Shown: positions 1 to 8,273 of the stretch, piece after piece
Layout of the letters: each line of letters starts with the position of its first letter
Numbering within the stretch: the stretch's first letter is position 1
Source: an uncultured Eubacteriales bacterium
GTDB taxonomy: Bacteria; Bacillota; Clostridia; Peptostreptococcales; Anaerovoracaceae
Direction: 5' to 3'
Assembly: GCA_900551415.1 (NCBI GenBank)
Contig: URWB01000018.1
Location: 1-25,917 of the forward strand
Length of the DNA: 25,917 bases
Position numbers and translations under genes: made by a program
The notes under the pieces: model-generated
What the model saw: only the letters and a program-made list of their open reading frames with translations
The model's database searches: none
Told to the model about the DNA's origin: nothing

Positions 1-1320
1 TCCATGATTTCATAGTATTTTATCTCTTCTGTTTCCTCTAAATTTCTGTCTGCTTCTTCACAATCCGATAACAGTTTAAACATTTCTTTTGTTTCGTCAG
101 CATCCATCACGCCTTGCTGCTTTTTCATCCTATCCAATATATATGGGGGGATTTCTTCTTCTGTTGCCATATTTCCGTCTTTCAGGGAGACTACCATTGA
201 CTCAACTGTATTCTGCAGTTCGCGGACATTACCGGGCCACGGATATTCCATGAACAGTTTTTTGGCGGCAGGATTTATTCCAACTATGTTTTTGTTGTAC
301 ATAGCTCCAAAATATCTAAGATAATACTCAGTAAACAACTGTATGTCTTCCTGCCTGTCCCTAAGTGGGAGTAAGCTTACAAGCCCACCTGACAGTCGAT
401 AAAAAAGATCGCTCCTTATAATGTTGTTTTCCATAGCTTCAATAGGGTCTATGTTCATCGCGGCGATAACTTTTACCTCCACTTGTTTATCCCGATTGCT
501 TCCAAGTGGTCTGAATTTTCCGTCTTGCAGAACTCTTAGCAACTTCGATTGAACTCGATAGGGAATAGAGTTCAATTCGTCGAGAAACAAGATTCCTCCA
601 TCCGCCTGTTCGAATAAGCCTTTTCTGTTTTCCGCGCCGGTGTAAGCGCCTTTTACGGTACCGAACAGAATGGATTCCATAAGGTTCTCCGGGACCGCGG
701 CACAGTTTTGTATAACAACCTTCTCCCTCGGAACTCTGCTTTGCGCAATCATTGATTGTGCAAAGAGCTCTTTCCCAGTTCCTGTTTCCCCGTAGATGAG
801 CGTATGATTTGGAAGGGCTGCCAACATTTTTGCCTTTTCGATGCTCACCTTCATCTGCTGGTTATTGGTAAGAATTTTATCAAAGGTTATATATCCCGCG
901 TCTCTTTTGAGTTTGTATACAAAATCATCAAATTTTTTGTTGACACCGGCAAACTCTCCCTCCTTCTCATTTTCTTCCACATCCATGGACAATTCGACTA
1001 CCGCCATCAGTTCTCCCTTCCTTATGATTGGAACTGTGACATTATTCGTAACATATCTTCTATTCAAATAATCGTGTATTACCTGACATTTGCTTATAAC
1101 GATCTCCGGTCTCGATACATTTTGCTATGCCGCTGTCTTCTTTTTTAAGCTCGGGATACACATCAAAAAACATTTTATTATTGATTTCAGCCGAAGAATA
1201 CGCAGACGATTCATTGTTGAGCCGGTTATCATACCGTGTGTTATAAACAATTCGATAATTTTTGTCAACTATAAAAATATAATCTAAGCTTTCTACTACA
1301 ATTCCACCTATCGTTAACAT
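1..1320 (-). pseudogene. PAS/AAA+ sigma-54-dependent transcriptional activator, frameshifted and cut by the window edge
   Basis: Encodes an enhancer-binding protein that would activate sigma-54 RNA polymerase by ATP hydrolysis. The ATG at 1318-1320 follows an AGGAGG box at 1326-1331 (5 nt away). The first ~70 residues form a PAS-like sensor. That frame stops at about 1060, but from about 1106 downward a second frame runs open to base 1. This second frame holds Walker A GETGTGKE (~780-805), the sigma-54 contact loop as GAYTGA (~636-660), Walker B GGILFLDEL, the R-finger region SDLFYRL and WPGNVREL. The C-terminal DNA-binding helix-turn-helix would lie outside the window. Losing two bases from a GAGAGA-like run at about 1103-1107 would explain the frame change. 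Either the gene is a recent pseudogene or the assembly has an error. The gene is more A+T-rich than its neighbours, which hints at separate ancestry. The family call is secure; intactness is not. Confidence 0.8.
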
Positions 1321-1424
1321 TTGTTCCTCCTAAAAACCGAAATTCATTCAGCCGAAAAATATACCCAGAACAATTTCGTAACGGTTTCATCTTATAAACC
1401 GAAGGTACTACTATATTTAGCAGT

Positions 1425-1453
1425 ATTTTATCCTATTTCGTGTAGAAAATCAA
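1425..1453 (-). promoter_or_regulatory. Sigma-70-type promoter for the sigma-54 activator gene
   Basis: On the minus strand, TTGATT (1448-1453) and TAAAAT (1425-1430) are separated by exactly 17 nt. Transcription would start near 1418 and give a leader of about 100 nt before the AGGAGG box and ATG. So the activator itself is probably read by the housekeeping polymerase. This is seen by eye only. Confidence 0.55.
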
Positions 1454-1613
1454 ATTATGCTTATGTGTTGTTATGTGCGCTTTCGATCTACATAGAGAAT
1501 ATTTCTATCAAAAATTCAGACAAACGTGTGCCTAACGAACCAAAGCTTTCTTTGCGCATATCTCACTCAGGAGCAGGCGCTTTGCAAGGTGCTTTTGTCG
1601 ATATTTCCTGCAT

Positions 1614-1662
1614 AAAAAAACTGCGCGCGGCTTCCTCCAATGCTGTGGGGTTATCCGCGCGC
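1614..1662 (-). terminator. Rho-independent terminator after mrnC
   Basis: On the minus strand, GCGCGCGG (complement of 1655-1662) pairs with CCGCGCGC (complement of 1623-1630). The 8-bp stem consists only of G and C, the loop is about 24 nt, and a run of seven T (complement of 1614-1620) follows soon after. It lies just after the mrnC stop and would end the long yacL-to-mrnC transcript. Confidence 0.65.
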
Positions 1663-1688
1663 GGCTTTTGCTTAACAAAGTTTCACTT

Positions 1689-2195
1689 TTATTTTTCAAT
1701 CAACGCAAAGGCATGGAAGATAATTTCTTCCATGCGCGTGCGCGCCGCGTTGTCCTCGTCGGCATCCGCGCGTGCGCATAAATACCAATACCCAATCAGT
1801 GCCTCCAGCGCTGTCGCGTACTTGTAGTCCATCGCGTCGGCATTCTTTGGCTTAGAGGCAGACTTGTGATTACGCGCGCGTCTGACAAGTGCTTCCTCCG
1901 CTTCGCTTAAAAAACCGTCCCGCATCATCGCCCGCAGCGCTTTCGCCTGTCCATCCGCGCGCACATAACGAACCGCGCGCTTGTGCAGCGCGTCCACGTG
2001 AGCACCAAACACCGTTCTTCCTTTCGCCGCCGCACCCTGCGGCTGCATTGCCGCCGGCATGCCTGCTTGAGCCGGCGTGCTTCCCGGTTGGCCGGAGGCT
2101 GCGAGCACATGCTCTCTCACATATATTTCGTAAACGGCGTCACCGATATAGGCCAGTGCCGTTGTGTTCATCTCCCTGGGATTACAGTGCCTCAT
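1689..2195 (-). CDS. mrnC: Mini-ribonuclease III with low-complexity insertion
   Basis: Mini-III is a dimeric RNase III catalytic domain without the double-stranded RNA-binding domain. In B. subtilis it matures the ends of 23S rRNA. The 168-residue product has the family signature YIGDAVYE (residues 16-23, catalytic Asp19) and ALEALIG (129-135, catalytic Glu131). Between helix 1 (VREHVLA) and the HVDALHKRAV helix lies a segment of about 30 residues rich in Gly, Ala, Pro and Gln (roughly 33-64). Classical members have only a few residues there. The ATG at 2193-2195 lies 3 nt past the nhaC stop, so translation is probably coupled. Met9 is an alternative start, but starting at Met1 keeps the usual N-terminal lead-in. 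The position after cysS matches B. subtilis except for the inserted nhaC. Confidence 0.88.
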   Translation of the reverse strand: MRHCNPREMNTTALAYIGDAVYEIYVREHVLAASGQPGSTPAQAGMPAAMQPQGAAAKGRTVFGAHVDALHKRAVRYVRADGQAKALRAMMRDGFLSEAEEALVRRARNHKSASKPKNADAMDYKYATALEALIGYWYLCARADADEDNAARTRMEEIIFHAFALIEK

Positions 2196-2198
2196 CTT

Positions 2199-3524
2199 CT
2201 AGCTTTCCTTTTTGCTTTTTTCCTTCTGCGAAAAGCCGAAGATGAACACAAACGCGCTGATCGCCATCAGAATCGGATAAAAGGTATATGGAATAATCGC
2301 GTAGGTCGTAATGCCCGCGGCCGCGGCCGCGTAGAGCATCTGTGCGCCGTAAGGAATCAAGCCCTGCGCGACGGAAGCGAAAATATCAAGCAGTGACGCC
2401 GTTCTCCTCGGATCGATATCGAATTCCTGACTGATTTCCCTGGCGATCGGCCCTGCCATCACAATCGCGATCGTATTATTTGCCGTCGCGAGGTCAACCC
2501 CCGCGACCAAAGCCGCGATGCTCAGCTGGGCACCCTTTTTGCCTTTGGTGTTTCGGTGGATAAAATGCAGGACAGCGTCAATACCGCCGTACTCCTTGAC
2601 AAGCGCGCCGATTGCCGCGACGGTAATCGAAATCACCGTAATATCGTACATGGAGCTTACCCCCGCGCCGATGCTCGTAAAGATTTCATTGACCGGCATC
2701 GTGCCTGTCGTTACACCTGCGATGACAGAGGCAATCGTGCCAAAAATCAAGACTACAAAGACATTGATTCCCATAAGGGCTCCAATCAAAACCAACAGAT
2801 ACGGAATTACCTGCCAGATGTTGTACGTGCCCAGTTCAAGCGTTGACGAGCCGTGCATTGTCAAAAGGAAATAGATGACCGCGGTCAAAATTGCCGCCGG
2901 AAGCACGATCTTAAAGTTCATTTTAAACTTGTCGCTCATTTCGCAGCCCTGCGTTCTTACCGCGGCAATCGTCGTGTCAGAGATCATCGAAAGATTGTCT
3001 CCGAACATCGCGCCGGATACGACCGCGCTGAGACACAGCGGCATCGCGAATGAGGTCGCGTTGCTCACACCCACCGCGATCGGCGCGAGCGCCACGATGG
3101 TACCTACCGAGGTGCCCATGGAAATGGAAATAAAACAGCCAATCAAAAACAGACCTACCACCGCGAATTGACTGGGGATCAGAGAAAGCCCCAGATATAC
3201 CGTGCTGTCCGCGCCGCCCGCTGCTGTAACCGCGCCGCTGAACGCGCCGGCGGTCAGAAAGATAAAGCACATCATGACGACGTTTTCATCCCCGATTCCT
3301 TTCGTGCATACCTTGATTTTATCGTTAAACTTCAATCGCGGATTTTGGCAAAAGGCCACCGCGAGCGCGATTAAAAACGCCACGATCGTCGGCATCGCGT
3401 AAAAATCTTTTGCAATAACGCCGCTCCCTAAGAAAAACAGGAGGAAAACAGCGATGGGCAAAAGCGCCTTCGCGTTTCCTTTGTTTTCCTGTTCAATTTG
3501 TGCTTTAATTTCTGTACTGTCCAC
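2199..3524 (-). CDS. nhaC: NhaC-family Na+/H+ antiporter
   Basis: Predicted inner-membrane sodium/proton antiporter exchanging cytoplasmic Na+ for external protons. The protein is almost wholly hydrophobic with about 11-12 membrane segments. It carries the family's conserved stretches SMGTSVGTIVALAP, SGAMFGDNLSMISDTT and ATANNTIAIV. Two starts are possible. A TTG at 3546-3548 gives 449 residues but has no good ribosome binding site. A GTG at 3522-3524 gives 441 residues and follows a GAGGA box by 8 nt, so I chose it. The gene sits between cysS and mrnC, which are direct neighbours in B. subtilis, so it is an addition to a conserved block. NhaC relatives can also exchange organic ions such as malate/lactate, so the substrate is inferred. 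Confidence 0.85.
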   Translation of the reverse strand: MDSTEIKAQIEQENKGNAKALLPIAVFLLFFLGSGVIAKDFYAMPTIVAFLIALAVAFCQNPRLKFNDKIKVCTKGIGDENVVMMCFIFLTAGAFSGAVTAAGGADSTVYLGLSLIPSQFAVVGLFLIGCFISISMGTSVGTIVALAPIAVGVSNATSFAMPLCLSAVVSGAMFGDNLSMISDTTIAAVRTQGCEMSDKFKMNFKIVLPAAILTAVIYFLLTMHGSSTLELGTYNIWQVIPYLLVLIGALMGINVFVVLIFGTIASVIAGVTTGTMPVNEIFTSIGAGVSSMYDITVISITVAAIGALVKEYGGIDAVLHFIHRNTKGKKGAQLSIAALVAGVDLATANNTIAIVMAGPIAREISQEFDIDPRRTASLLDIFASVAQGLIPYGAQMLYAAAAAGITTYAIIPYTFYPILMAISAFVFIFGFSQKEKSKKES

Positions 3525-3574
3525 GATTCTATCCTCTTCGCCTTCCAATCACTTTTGTTCGTTATCTTTTTTTG

Positions 3575-4990
3575 CTAGGCCTTGATTACCTGCACACCCT
3601 GCGGGGTATCCTTGAGGATCAGCCCGCGTGCCTTGAGTTCGTCACGGATCTCATCGGCTCTCGCAAAATTCTTTGCCTTTCTGGCCTCTTGTCTTTCGTC
3701 AATCAGCGCTTGCAGCTCGTCGTCGATGACGACTTCCTCTTCAAACTCCTGCTGCAAAAGGCCAAGCACATTCGCAAGCTCCATCAGCGTATCGAGCGAT
3801 TTCTGCGCAAACTCTCTGCTCGCGCCGTCCTTGACCGCGGTATTAATCGCCGTCACCAGTTCAAAGACTGCGGAGATGGCATCCGCCGTATTCAAATCAT
3901 CATCCATCGCCTGAATGAATTCCTGCCGATATTTATCATAACCTGCGAGTTTCTCCTTCTCAGCCTCTGTCATATTGCCGCTTCCGGTTTCGATCAGATG
4001 CTTCAGATTGGATTTGGCGTTTCTTAGACGTGTCATCGCGTTTTTGGACTGCTCGAGAATCTCGGAATTGAAATCGATCGGACCTCGGTACTGACCGCTG
4101 AGAATCAGGAAACGCAGAACTTCCCCGTCATAATGCTGCAGGAGGTCACGAACAGTCTTAAAGTTTCCCAGGGACTTGGACATCTTCGTGCCGTCGATAT
4201 TGATATAACCGTTGTGCATCCAGTAATGCGAGAATTCGCAACCGTTATGTGCCTCAGACTGCGCGATCTCATTTTCGTGATGCGGGAACTGCAGATCCTC
4301 ACCGCCGGCGTGAATATCGATGGTCGGTCCTAGATATTTTTTGGCCATGGTCGAGCATTCGATATGCCAGCCGGGTCTGCCCATACCCCAAGGGGATTCC
4401 CATGCGATCTCGCTCGGCTCCTTGCGTGCCTTCCAAAGCGCGAAATCCAGCGGATCTTCCTTTTTCATATCGTCCGTGCTTCTGGTTCTTTCGCTGGCGC
4501 CCTGAATCAGCTCATCGATGTTCTTGCCGGAAAGCTTGCCATAGCCGTCGAACTTACGTGTCCGGTAGTAGACATCGCCCTGCGATTCATAGGCATAGCC
4601 CTTATCGATCAAATCCTGCACAAACCGGATGATATCATCCATGGTTTCAGAAACCTTCGGGTGTACGGTCGCCTTCTTGACATTGAGCGCGGCAGCGTCC
4701 TTATAGTATTCCTCGATATATTTTTCGGAAATCTCCGGTGCGGTAACGCCTTCTTCCTTGGCACGTTTGATGATCTTATCATCGACATCGGTGAAATTCT
4801 GCACGAATTTTACCTTGTAGCCGCGGTATTCCAAATATTTTCTGAGCGTGTCGAATACAACGAAAGGTCTCGCGTTGCCGATATGAAAATAGTTGTAGAC
4901 CGTCGGTCCGCAGACATACATCTTGACCTTGCCCGGTTCCAACGGTACGAATTCTTCTTTTTTTCTTGTCAATGTGTTATAAATCTTCAT
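3575..4990 (-). CDS. cysS: Cysteine--tRNA ligase
   Basis: Class I aminoacyl-tRNA synthetase that charges tRNA-Cys in the cytoplasm. At 471 residues it has normal family length. The HIGN signature is at residues 36-39 and KMSKS at 269-273. The zinc ligands that select cysteine are all present: Cys27, Cys212 (in WHIEC), His237 and Glu241 (in FPHHENE). A helical anticodon-binding region follows from about residue 300. The ATG at 4988-4990 lies inside the last codons of cysE (14-nt overlap), so the two cysteine genes are translationally coupled. The 5' side has no room for a T-box leader, so specific tRNA-Cys control is not visible here. Confidence 0.97.
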   Translation of the reverse strand: MKIYNTLTRKKEEFVPLEPGKVKMYVCGPTVYNYFHIGNARPFVVFDTLRKYLEYRGYKVKFVQNFTDVDDKIIKRAKEEGVTAPEISEKYIEEYYKDAAALNVKKATVHPKVSETMDDIIRFVQDLIDKGYAYESQGDVYYRTRKFDGYGKLSGKNIDELIQGASERTRSTDDMKKEDPLDFALWKARKEPSEIAWESPWGMGRPGWHIECSTMAKKYLGPTIDIHAGGEDLQFPHHENEIAQSEAHNGCEFSHYWMHNGYINIDGTKMSKSLGNFKTVRDLLQHYDGEVLRFLILSGQYRGPIDFNSEILEQSKNAMTRLRNAKSNLKHLIETGSGNMTEAEKEKLAGYDKYRQEFIQAMDDDLNTADAISAVFELVTAINTAVKDGASREFAQKSLDTLMELANVLGLLQQEFEEEVVIDDELQALIDERQEARKAKNFARADEIRDELKARGLILKDTPQGVQVIKA

Positions 4991-5726
4991 TTTCGTTTCC
5001 TTCTTTCCGGTTCTTTTCGCGAATCACATCCATCAAGGTTTCTTCCAAATTAGAAGAACCCGCGCAGTCGATGCAGCCCGCCTCAATCTTATGCGTGGTC
5101 TGCAAAATCTTTTCCAGTTCCATCACGCGCTTACGCAGGCATTCGATCTCCACAGCGATCGGATCCGGCAGGTCGACCTGGTTCAAATCCTGCGTGGTAC
5201 TCTTGCCGTTACGTTTGACGATGGTGCCGGGAATGCCAACCACGGTACAGCCGGGCGGCACCTCTTTGAGAACGACCGAACCCGCGCCGATCTTGACATC
5301 GTCTCCCACTCTGAACGGTCCGAGTACCTTTGCGCCGCTGCTGACTACCACGCGGTTGCCGATGGTCGGATGCCGTTTGCCGACATCCTTGCCGGTACCT
5401 CCCAGCGTGACACCCTGGTAAATCGTAACATCATCGCCGACTTCGGCGGTTTCTCCGATGATGACCGCCATACCGTGGTCGATAAAGCATCTGCGGCCGA
5501 TGATCGCGCCGGGATGAATCTCGATTCCTGTAAAAAAACGCGTCAGCTGCGAAATCACGCGCGCCAAAAATGGACAGTGATGTCGGTACAGCCAGTGCGC
5601 GGGTCTATGCCAGATCAACGCCCAAATGCCGGGATAGCAAATCAAAACCTCCAAACCGTTTCGTGCCGCCGGATCTTTTTCGACCATATTGCGGATATCC
5701 TCACCGACTTCTCTAAAAAATGCCAT
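4977..5726 (-). CDS. cysE: Serine O-acetyltransferase
   Basis: Transfers acetyl from acetyl-CoA to L-serine, giving O-acetylserine, the direct precursor of cysteine. The N-terminal helices are the short Gram-positive type. Residues ~67-170 form the left-handed beta-helix of hexapeptide repeats, with the catalytic Asp83-His84 pair in IDHG and the LGGTGK loop near 108-113. Beyond the fold, residues ~171-249 add a tail with a helical, possibly coiled-coil stretch (~191-210) and a CxxC pair (Cys218, Cys221). The start ATG (5724-5726) follows a GGAGG box that overlaps the stop region of the upstream isomerase gene. The gene overlaps cysS by 14 nt, which couples cysteine supply to its use in tRNA charging. 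Confidence 0.95.
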   Translation of the reverse strand: MAFFREVGEDIRNMVEKDPAARNGLEVLICYPGIWALIWHRPAHWLYRHHCPFLARVISQLTRFFTGIEIHPGAIIGRRCFIDHGMAVIIGETAEVGDDVTIYQGVTLGGTGKDVGKRHPTIGNRVVVSSGAKVLGPFRVGDDVKIGAGSVVLKEVPPGCTVVGIPGTIVKRNGKSTTQDLNQVDLPDPIAVEIECLRKRVMELEKILQTTHKIEAGCIDCAGSSNLEETLMDVIREKNRKEGNENEDL

Positions 5727-5732
5727 AAACCT

Positions 5733-6215
5733 TTATTCCTCCACGATTGTTATAGTCTTAATCACCTGTTTTTCTCGTGGACAATCGTGCCAATCTGTTT
5801 TTACATTTACAATTTTATCCGCTGCTTCCATGCCTTCGGTTACCTTGCCGAACGCCGCGTACTGTCCATCCAGATGCGGCGCGTCCGCAACCATGATGAA
5901 GAACTGCGATCCCGCGGAATCCGGATCCATCGCTCTTGCCATCGAAAGCACGCCTCTTTCGTGTTTCAGGTCATTGGCGACACCGTTCGCCGCGAACTCT
6001 CCTTTGATCTGATAGCCCGGTCCGCCGGTGCCGTTGCCGCGCGGGCAGCCGCCCTGGATCATAAAGCCCGGAATAACTCTGTGAAAGGTCAAACCGTCAT
6101 AGAATTTCTCGCCTGCGAGCTTCTCAAAGTTTTCTACGGTAATCGGCGCGATTTCGGGATAAAGTTCTCCCCGCATCACATCACCGTTTTCCATTTCCAT
6201 TATAAACTTCTTCAT
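5733..6215 (-). CDS. Cyclophilin-type peptidyl-prolyl cis-trans isomerase
   Basis: Catalyses cis-trans isomerisation of X-Pro peptide bonds. The 160-residue protein is a single cyclophilin domain with the active-site stretch FHRVIPGFMIQGG (catalytic Arg in FHR), followed by GTGGPGY, SAGSQFFI and LDGQYAAFGKV. There is no signal peptide, so it is cytoplasmic. The ATG at 6213-6215 follows an AAGGAG box at a slightly long spacing of about 11 nt. Only 6 nt separate its stop from cysE, so it belongs to the cys part of the operon. This gene is not present at this spot in the B. subtilis order. Confidence 0.95.
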   Translation of the reverse strand: MKKFIMEMENGDVMRGELYPEIAPITVENFEKLAGEKFYDGLTFHRVIPGFMIQGGCPRGNGTGGPGYQIKGEFAANGVANDLKHERGVLSMARAMDPDSAGSQFFIMVADAPHLDGQYAAFGKVTEGMEAADKIVNVKTDWHDCPREKQVIKTITIVEE

Positions 6216-6253
6216 GTTATCTTACGCTCCTTCAAAGTTTTTGTTCTTGTTTG

Positions 6254-6394
6254 TCACGATATCATCGAAGTATCTCTGTCCGATTTCAGTTCTACCGCAA
6301 AACAAAGCCCCTGCACATACGGATTTTCTGCGATCGTATCTAAAAATAATACCACCAAAATGATGATTACAAACGAGGGAATGATCGTTCCCAT
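6254..6394 (-). CDS. Possible 46-residue hydrophobic small protein
   Basis: In the 217-nt gap between proS and the cyclophilin gene, an ATG at 6392-6394 opens a 46-codon frame. It begins with about 18 mostly aliphatic residues (MGTIIPSFVIIILVVLFLD) and has a polar tail, as expected for a small single-pass membrane protein. An AGGA lies only 3 nt before the ATG, so the ribosome binding site is poor. I recognise no family. It may be chance; the hydrophobic profile and the unusual length of the gap are the only support. Confidence 0.2.
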   Translation of the reverse strand: MGTIIPSFVIIILVVLFLDTIAENPYVQGLCFAVELKSDRDTSMIS

Positions 6395-6432
6395 CGTCCT
6401 GAAAGAATCACCGGAAAAGTTGTGACTATAGA

Positions 6433-8178
6433 TTATCTTCCTGTTCTTTCCGCATTGACGATCTCAATTGCCGCAGCAATCGCTTCTTCCACCTCTTTTT
6501 CGCTTTTATCGGCATCGCGTCTGAGCTTGTATTCCACGATTCCCTCGCCGGCAAGCTTGCCGACAGTAATTCGAACCGGAATTCCAATCAAATCCGCGTC
6601 CTTAAACTTGACCCCCGGACGTTCATTTCTGTCATCCCAAAGCACCTCCACGCCGGCAGCTGTCAAGGCGTCATAAATTCTTTGGCTGACCGCGTCCTGC
6701 GCTTCATCCCCCGGCTTCACCTCTGTAATGATGACATGATAAGGCGCGACGGACATCGGCCAAATGATGCCGCCGTCATCGTGATTTTGCGGCATATCGA
6801 TGATGGCCTGGAAGGTACGGGAAACCCCGATTCCGTAGCAGCCCATCCAAATCAGCTGATCCTTCTGGTTTTCATCCTTGTAGATCGCGCGCATCGGCTC
6901 GGAATATTTCGTACCCAGCTTAAAGATCTGTCCAACCTCCACGCCGCGCGCGTGACGCACCGGCGCGCCGCAGATCGGGCAGGCGTCACCCTCTTTGAGC
7001 GTCTTTAAGTCTACCACGATATCTCCCTCGTAATCCCTGCCGTAGTTCACATTGATATAGTGATGGTCGGTTTCACAAGCGCCCGCGCACAGATTCTTCA
7101 GCCCCGGCAGCTCGCTGTCCACTACAATCTTACAGTCATGCAGATGCAGCGGTCCCGTAAATCCGCCCACACATCCGGTCGCTGCAGCCATTTTCGCTTC
7201 ATCTGCGAAGGCAATCGCGTATTCCGGAATATCCAACGCATTCACCAGCTTCGTCATGTTCAGCTCACGATCGCCGCGGATAAAGACCGCAACATAGCCG
7301 TTTTCATTTCCCTCCGCGTCATAAGTCACGAACAGCAGTGCCTTAATGGTCCGCGCCTTGTCCACCTTAAGAAAATCCGCAACCTCCTCGATGGTCTTCG
7401 TGCCTGGGGTATGCACCTTTTCCAGCGGCAGCATCGCGATATTCTCCTCCGCCGCGGCGTCTACGCAAGCCGCCTTCTCAACCGTTGCTGCAAGATCGCA
7501 GCAGTCGCAGTAAGCGATTTCGGATTCCCCGTATTCGCAGAGCGCGGTAAACTCGTGAGAGTTAGAGCCGCCGATCGCACCGGTATCCGCTTCCACCGGT
7601 CGAAAATTCAGTCCGCAGCGCGTAAAGACTCTGCTGTAGGCATCGTACATTTTATCATAGCTTTCGTCCATGCCTGCCGCGTCCTTGTCAAAAGAATAAT
7701 TATCCTTCATGATGAAGACGCGGGAACGCATCATGCCGTAACGCGGACGCGCCTCGTCTCTGTATTTGTCTGTAATCTGATAGAGCATCCGCGGCAGCTG
7801 TCTGTGCGAGGAAACATCTCCCTTTACGAGATCCGTAAAAACCTCCTCCGCCGTCGGACCGAGGCAGAATTCACGCGCGTTTCTGTCCTTAAGCCGCCAC
7901 ATTTCCGGTCCGTAAGCGTCCCAGCGGCCGGATTCCTTCCAAAGCTCCGCCGGCTGCACGCTCTGAGTATAAATTTCCTCCGCGCCCTTTGCATCCATCT
8001 CTTCTCTGACGATCTGCTCGATTTTGCGGATGGTTCTCCAACCCATCGGCATGTACGAATAAATGCCGGCAGCGGTTTTTTTAATCATGCCCGCGCGCAG
8101 CAGCAGAATATGGCTTGGGATCTCGGCTTCCGTCGGAACCTCTCTCAATGTTCTAAAATGCATTTGTGATACTTTCAT
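6433..8178 (-). CDS. proS: Proline--tRNA ligase (bacterial type with editing insert)
   Basis: Class II aminoacyl-tRNA synthetase charging tRNA-Pro. The 581-residue length is that of the bacterial form. Class II motif 2 is visible at about 139-164 (YRDEARPRYG, then KDNYSFD), preceded by the LGPTAEEVFTDLV stretch at ~106-118. Residues ~224-405 form the INS domain that hydrolyses mischarged Ala-tRNA-Pro, including TIKALLF. The anticodon-binding domain starts near 475 (PYHVIITEV, then VEVLWDDRNERPGVKFKDADL). The ATG at 8176-8178 is preceded by GAGGAG about 11 nt away. It lies 95 nt after ispDF, in the operon place held by gltX in B. subtilis. No T-box is visible in the short gap. Confidence 0.96.
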   Translation of the reverse strand: MKVSQMHFRTLREVPTEAEIPSHILLLRAGMIKKTAAGIYSYMPMGWRTIRKIEQIVREEMDAKGAEEIYTQSVQPAELWKESGRWDAYGPEMWRLKDRNAREFCLGPTAEEVFTDLVKGDVSSHRQLPRMLYQITDKYRDEARPRYGMMRSRVFIMKDNYSFDKDAAGMDESYDKMYDAYSRVFTRCGLNFRPVEADTGAIGGSNSHEFTALCEYGESEIAYCDCCDLAATVEKAACVDAAAEENIAMLPLEKVHTPGTKTIEEVADFLKVDKARTIKALLFVTYDAEGNENGYVAVFIRGDRELNMTKLVNALDIPEYAIAFADEAKMAAATGCVGGFTGPLHLHDCKIVVDSELPGLKNLCAGACETDHHYINVNYGRDYEGDIVVDLKTLKEGDACPICGAPVRHARGVEVGQIFKLGTKYSEPMRAIYKDENQKDQLIWMGCYGIGVSRTFQAIIDMPQNHDDGGIIWPMSVAPYHVIITEVKPGDEAQDAVSQRIYDALTAAGVEVLWDDRNERPGVKFKDADLIGIPVRITVGKLAGEGIVEYKLRRDADKSEKEVEEAIAAAIEIVNAERTGR

Positions 8179-8273
8179 TTTTTTGAATTCTCCTCGTTTC
8201 CCTGTGTGATTTATCTTCTCCTGCCCTTCCCCGTCTCCGTGAAAATCGACAGGTTTTCATCCATACCGTATTT

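Larger units (their letters stand above)
1321..1688. other. Intergenic region between the sigma-54 activator and mrnC
   Basis: A stretch of 368 bases without a convincing gene. It holds the mrnC-side terminator (1614-1662), the promoter at 1425-1453 and the activator's AGGAGG box. A 168-codon plus-strand open frame crosses it and runs on antisense to mrnC, but it has no ribosome binding site and no recognisable product. The A+T-rich sequence on the left changes to G+C-rich sequence here, so this may be a junction where rlmB, yacP and sigH were separated from mrnC. Confidence 0.6.

Noticed and set aside
1519..1532. Possible sigma-54 (-24/-12) promoter before the sigma-54 activator gene
   Set aside because: The minus strand has GGCAC, but at the -12 position it reads TC instead of GC. 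The sigma-70 promoter at 1425-1453 fits better.
1321..1827. 168-codon plus-strand open frame across the mrnC-activator intergenic region
   Set aside because: It runs into the antisense strand of mrnC, lacks a ribosome binding site and has no known similarity.
5091..6425. 444-codon plus-strand open frame across cysE and the cyclophilin gene
   Set aside because: It is antisense to two well-identified genes and its product shows no family features.
8179..8273. T-box riboswitch upstream of proS (and likewise upstream of cysS and asnS)
   Set aside because: The gaps or leaders are too short, and no T-box sequence or specifier hairpin is visible.
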